A stretch of 64,000 bases of DNA from contig JAQFVV010006428.1 in the NCBI GenBank assembly GCA_028023455.1, forward strand, positions 355,501 through 419,500, read 5' to 3'. The DNA is from Epiperipatus broadwayi (Eukaryota; Onychophora; Udeonychophora; Euonychophora; Peripatidae). Below the pieces are notes generated by a model, which saw only the letters and a list, made by a program, of their open reading frames with translations, had not been told where the DNA came from and ran no database searches. How positions within the stretch are numbered: position 1 is the stretch's first letter; every line of letters begins with the position of its first letter. This document shows, in pieces, positions 60,311 through 64,000 of the stretch. The position numbers and the translations under genes were made by a program.

Positions 60311-63300
60311 TTATATAATTTAAAAATACAGACATTTATTGGTTGTAGTTATTTATATATATATGGCTCATGCACACACACTTCAATATGAGATATTAAC
60401 ACACTGAAAATAATTGATTAAATGTAGAATATTTAATAGTTTGCATTAATTATTATTTAGGTCAAAGTTCTTTAACATTTTAATTTATAAAATCTAAAAG
60501 TGGTTTTTAACCTTTTTAAATGTTTAAATGTATTAAAAATAGAAATTCCCCTGCTAAGTAAAATTTTAAGTCATAGTGGGTGGGGAAAGACAATAGAATA
60601 CTGAGAAATATTCCTGAAAGCTTTTTAATTAGTTTTAAAGAAACATCTGCAGTGTAATGAGGTCATAGGTGAAATGTGCAATAAAATAAAGTAAAATGTT
60701 CGGATTGAAATGACAAATGGAACATGAGCTATGCACTATTTTACCTGTGGATATTTGAGCGGACCAAAAAGGCAAACTAATACATAATGTCAGATGGATC
60801 TGAAAGATAAAGAGCAAGGAAAACAAAAGGTATATAAAGTTTTGTTCAAGGTAACAATTAGGCTAATCTAATATCGTCTAATTTCTGATCTGCCATCTGC
60901 TTTTTCATTAAAGTATGCTATTTACATATAACATTGCGATGTCCGAGTAATAGGCAAGAGCTATTCTCCTCTGAGGATAGGAGATGTGTTGGATCCCTTA
61001 CTTGCTTTTAAAATGAACTGAAATTGTCTGCCATAATTCATATACTGCTGCCTAATCAACTGTTGTTTATAATCATGATCAATAAATGAACTGTTAAGGG
61101 AAAACTACTGTGCCATACTTCATGAACAAGAGAACCTCAGAAATGAGCACGTTCTGATTAAATCAAAGGTAAGCGGTACCCAAAATCTTTAAGAACTTTC
61201 ATGCTCTTTTATTCAAAACTAGAACTCATATCTCTAATTTGTAATATTTTATTTATAATGTCTACTCGTGTAAATCCTATTTAAAACCACTAAACTTCTT
61301 AAAATTTGTAACCTTTTTATGTTTAATTACTATATGATCTTTCCTTTTCTTTGGGGATCCAATTCTATTAATATTTATTCATTGACATAATTAATTTCAT
61401 GCCTTAATAATTTCCAACCTTGTCTCTTAACTTTATTAAATGTTAGCCTTCACCAAAACATGCAGAATCATTCATTTTCATCTTTATAGTAAACTTGTCT
61501 TATATTGATAAAGCGGCTAGCTTGGGAATTATATAATCTTTATATTTTATAAATTATTTCTCAGATGCATCTCATTTTATATTAATATGCTTTCTTAGAT
61601 CATCTTATATTTTAATGAATTATCTTAGCTTCAGAGATGCATTTAACTTTCATGATTATCTATGAATGTGGGTGTATCATAATTTGTGTGGGCAGATATC
61701 TTAACTTAACAGTAGAAATATGATAAAATTATAATCTTCACCCTTTTATTATTACTATTGATTGGTATCTATTGAATTTAACTTTATAATCAAACCAATC
61801 TTATGTTATTTGAGGGCTTGTAAGTTAATCACTTATAAATGTGGGCCTCAGGAGTGAGTCATCATTTATTAGCAATTAAATATATAATCATGTTCTATTA
61901 TCATACAATAGGTGTTATTATTGAGCAATGTCAAAGTTTTCTCTTATTTAAAGCCAGAGAAATCACCCAATACTTATGTTTAAAGGTATTGTTCCACTCC
62001 ATGCAGAAGGGCACAGTTCAAAGTGCTCCCATGGAAAGCTGAGCCCATCATGCAGTCAGGTAATAATAGTGGCAGAAGTTCCTGTACACCGGATTTGTGA
62101 TTCTGACCAGTCTCATAGGGTTCATAGCAGAAAGCCTGTCCACAAGTTTATATTTCTCTCCTGACTTGCATCTCAAAGTTTGCTCCATTATTATTCTATG
62201 GCTTCTCTATCAATACCACCTCTTGTCCATTTAATTATTCTTTTATTCCTTGCTTATGATTTCATTTTTCAAGCCTCCCACATTATTGGCCCTCCAATAA
62301 CAGGCCCTCTTTAGAATTAATCATGTAAATAAAACTTTATATATAATCTATTGTTGTGATGAGTAAATTCACAGCCATATATCTCATCAACATTTGCTTC
62401 CCCTGATAGCTAATGTACTTGGTCTGGGGCATGAAATAAGGGCTTGCTACCATTAAATACCCAAAATGACAGGTCAAATGATTAATGCTTTAATAATGTA
62501 AACTCGTGCCATATTTGACTAAGATCAAATTCCAAGCTTGTAAATAGATTTATATCAATATTAAAATATAGTTTAAATTATATCTACATATTCATGTCTA
62601 TTTTCTTAATACCCTATAGCCATAATGTCTCATGTCAAAATTAATTATAATAAGGTCATTCATTAGATTCATAATAATATTAGTTGTAATAGAATTAGTT
62701 AGAGTCTCTTGCATCTTCCTGACCCCCATGGCCTAAAAGATGTTTGCTAATGTGGTGGCAAGTATGTTATCCCATAGTTATATGTTGTGTAGTCTATCTA
62801 CTAGATTCGAACTCAGCATTGCAGACCCTGAACCCACATCTAGTGCTACTCTTCGACTGTAGTGAAGGGAAGATGCAACTGGTTAATGAGATATACAAAT
62901 TCTGACCATTACAATGTATTGAATATATATGTGGGGATATAGAAATAAAAAATGTTTATTGAATCTTATTTGATATATTTCTTTCTTCTTTACCTGAATC
63001 ACTTTGATTATATTATTATTACCATATACTTGTTATTAATGTGCTGGGTCCCCTGTTTGAAATAATGGAGCTAGCCTGGGTAAGTTTCAAGTGCTGGGTT
63101 TATTTGCATTTTATCAGGCATGCCAGCTATATTAAGTTTATATGACTGGTTGACATCTGAGATTTGTCTCAAAACAAATAAAATGCCTTGGATGATGGTC
63201 ATGGCTATGTGTTCATGTAGCATTGATCTGGTCATAGATTCCATTGACAGTTAATCTATCAAAGTCATTCTATTCCTCTGTTGAATGTGTGAACTTTTAA

Positions 63301-64000
63301 ATGAATAGAAATAATAATGTTTTTGTTTAACAGTATATAATAAATAAAATGTTGAAATATTAACAGTACAATACTTGATAGAGATATATAATCAGTTAAT
63401 AAAAGTAGGTAGTTAATAAATTCACTCTAATAATAATATATAATAATAACCAGTTAAGAATAATAAATATAATAATTAAATCATAATCATACTCTCTATC
63501 CATGATTGTTACATTATATATATATATATATATATTGTCACAGAGACTAAAACTTAAACAACTTCACAAAGGTTAAAATAAATAAGAACAAACCCTAATA
63601 AAAATGGAAAAAGGATTTAATTAAAACAAGTATAAATGTGTTTGTGGATTAAAAAAGATGTGTACACATTATATATATATATATATATATATAGTGTTAA
63701 CGTAACACAAAATGATCATTCAGTGTTAAGATTTGAACTTTTTTAAAGAAATAAAAAGAAGAAAAGATGATGCAATTTTTCCTTTTAAATTTATTATTTT
63801 TAGAAAAGTCATTAGGTTATATACTACATGTAATTACATTAGCAATTTATTAATTAGTATTGGTAATAACATAATAAATTTTTGAGTGTATTAAATAGTA
63901 CATGGAATGTTAATAAAAAATAAAATAGAAAATGAGAAAAGAGGGGGGAGGGGTGAAGAAAAGAAAAGAAGGAAAAGAAGAGTATGAGAAATGAGAGAGA
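60311..64000. other. Window end: AT-rich intron, nothing recognised
   Basis: Short chance ORFs only. (TA)n tracts occur at 63517-63535 and 63670-63693, and a purine-rich (GA-rich) stretch runs from 63925 to the end. A weak pol III B-box-like GAGTTCGAATC (minus, about 62805-62815) is not enough to call a SINE. Confidence 0.4.

Overview
This is a strongly AT-rich, gene-poor stretch of an animal nuclear genome. Eukaryotic origin is clear from a multi-exon gene with GT/AG introns of 1 to 36 kb, dense microsatellites, and LINE, SINE, hAT and Ty3-type elements. The gene encodes a collagen prolyl 4-hydroxylase alpha subunit, so the host is a metazoan. The many (TA)n tracts and tRNA-type SINEs would suit a lophotrochozoan such as a cephalopod mollusc, but the sequence alone does not settle the taxon.

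Host gene (+ strand, 7677-58127): five exons fit together in phase and encode the linker and the first part of the catalytic region of a prolyl 4-hydroxylase alpha subunit. The N-terminal exons must lie upstream of the window. The exon carrying the iron-binding His-X-Asp motif must lie downstream, because nothing after 58127 looks like it. Almost everything else from 7677 onward is intron.

Upstream and introns 1-2 (1-19902): a 5'-truncated LINE 3' end with a zinc-binding domain remnant (2308-3437), folded SINE-like inverted repeats (4398-4741, 6982-7120), a 0.3 kb (AAT)n tract in intron 1, a decayed RTE-type LINE (11400-12195), copies of a small foldback family (from 12443), and a three-armed inverted repeat (18796-19330).

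Intron 3 (20077-56566): a 4.3 kb palindrome built from 180-215 bp tandem units (20729-25030); a tRNA-type SINE (about 26400-26680); a 4.5 kb insertion flanked by direct repeats of 40 bp or more (about 29394-33943); a solo LTR with terminal inverted repeats and a GTAC duplication (36595-38822); a decayed RTE LINE (40440-42750); and a nearly intact, very young Ty3/gypsy element on the minus strand (45528-56148). The Ty3 element has 2.14 kb LTRs, a 705-aa Gag and a 1021-aa Pol interrupted near its end at a homopolymer. It lies antisense to the host gene.

Downstream (56567-64000): exons 4 and 5; between them a hAT-type non-autonomous element containing a second nested hAT element with a clean 8-bp target duplication; then a 0.53 kb element-like unit with 113-bp direct terminal repeats. 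The last 5 kb is AT-rich intron with no coding signal I could support.
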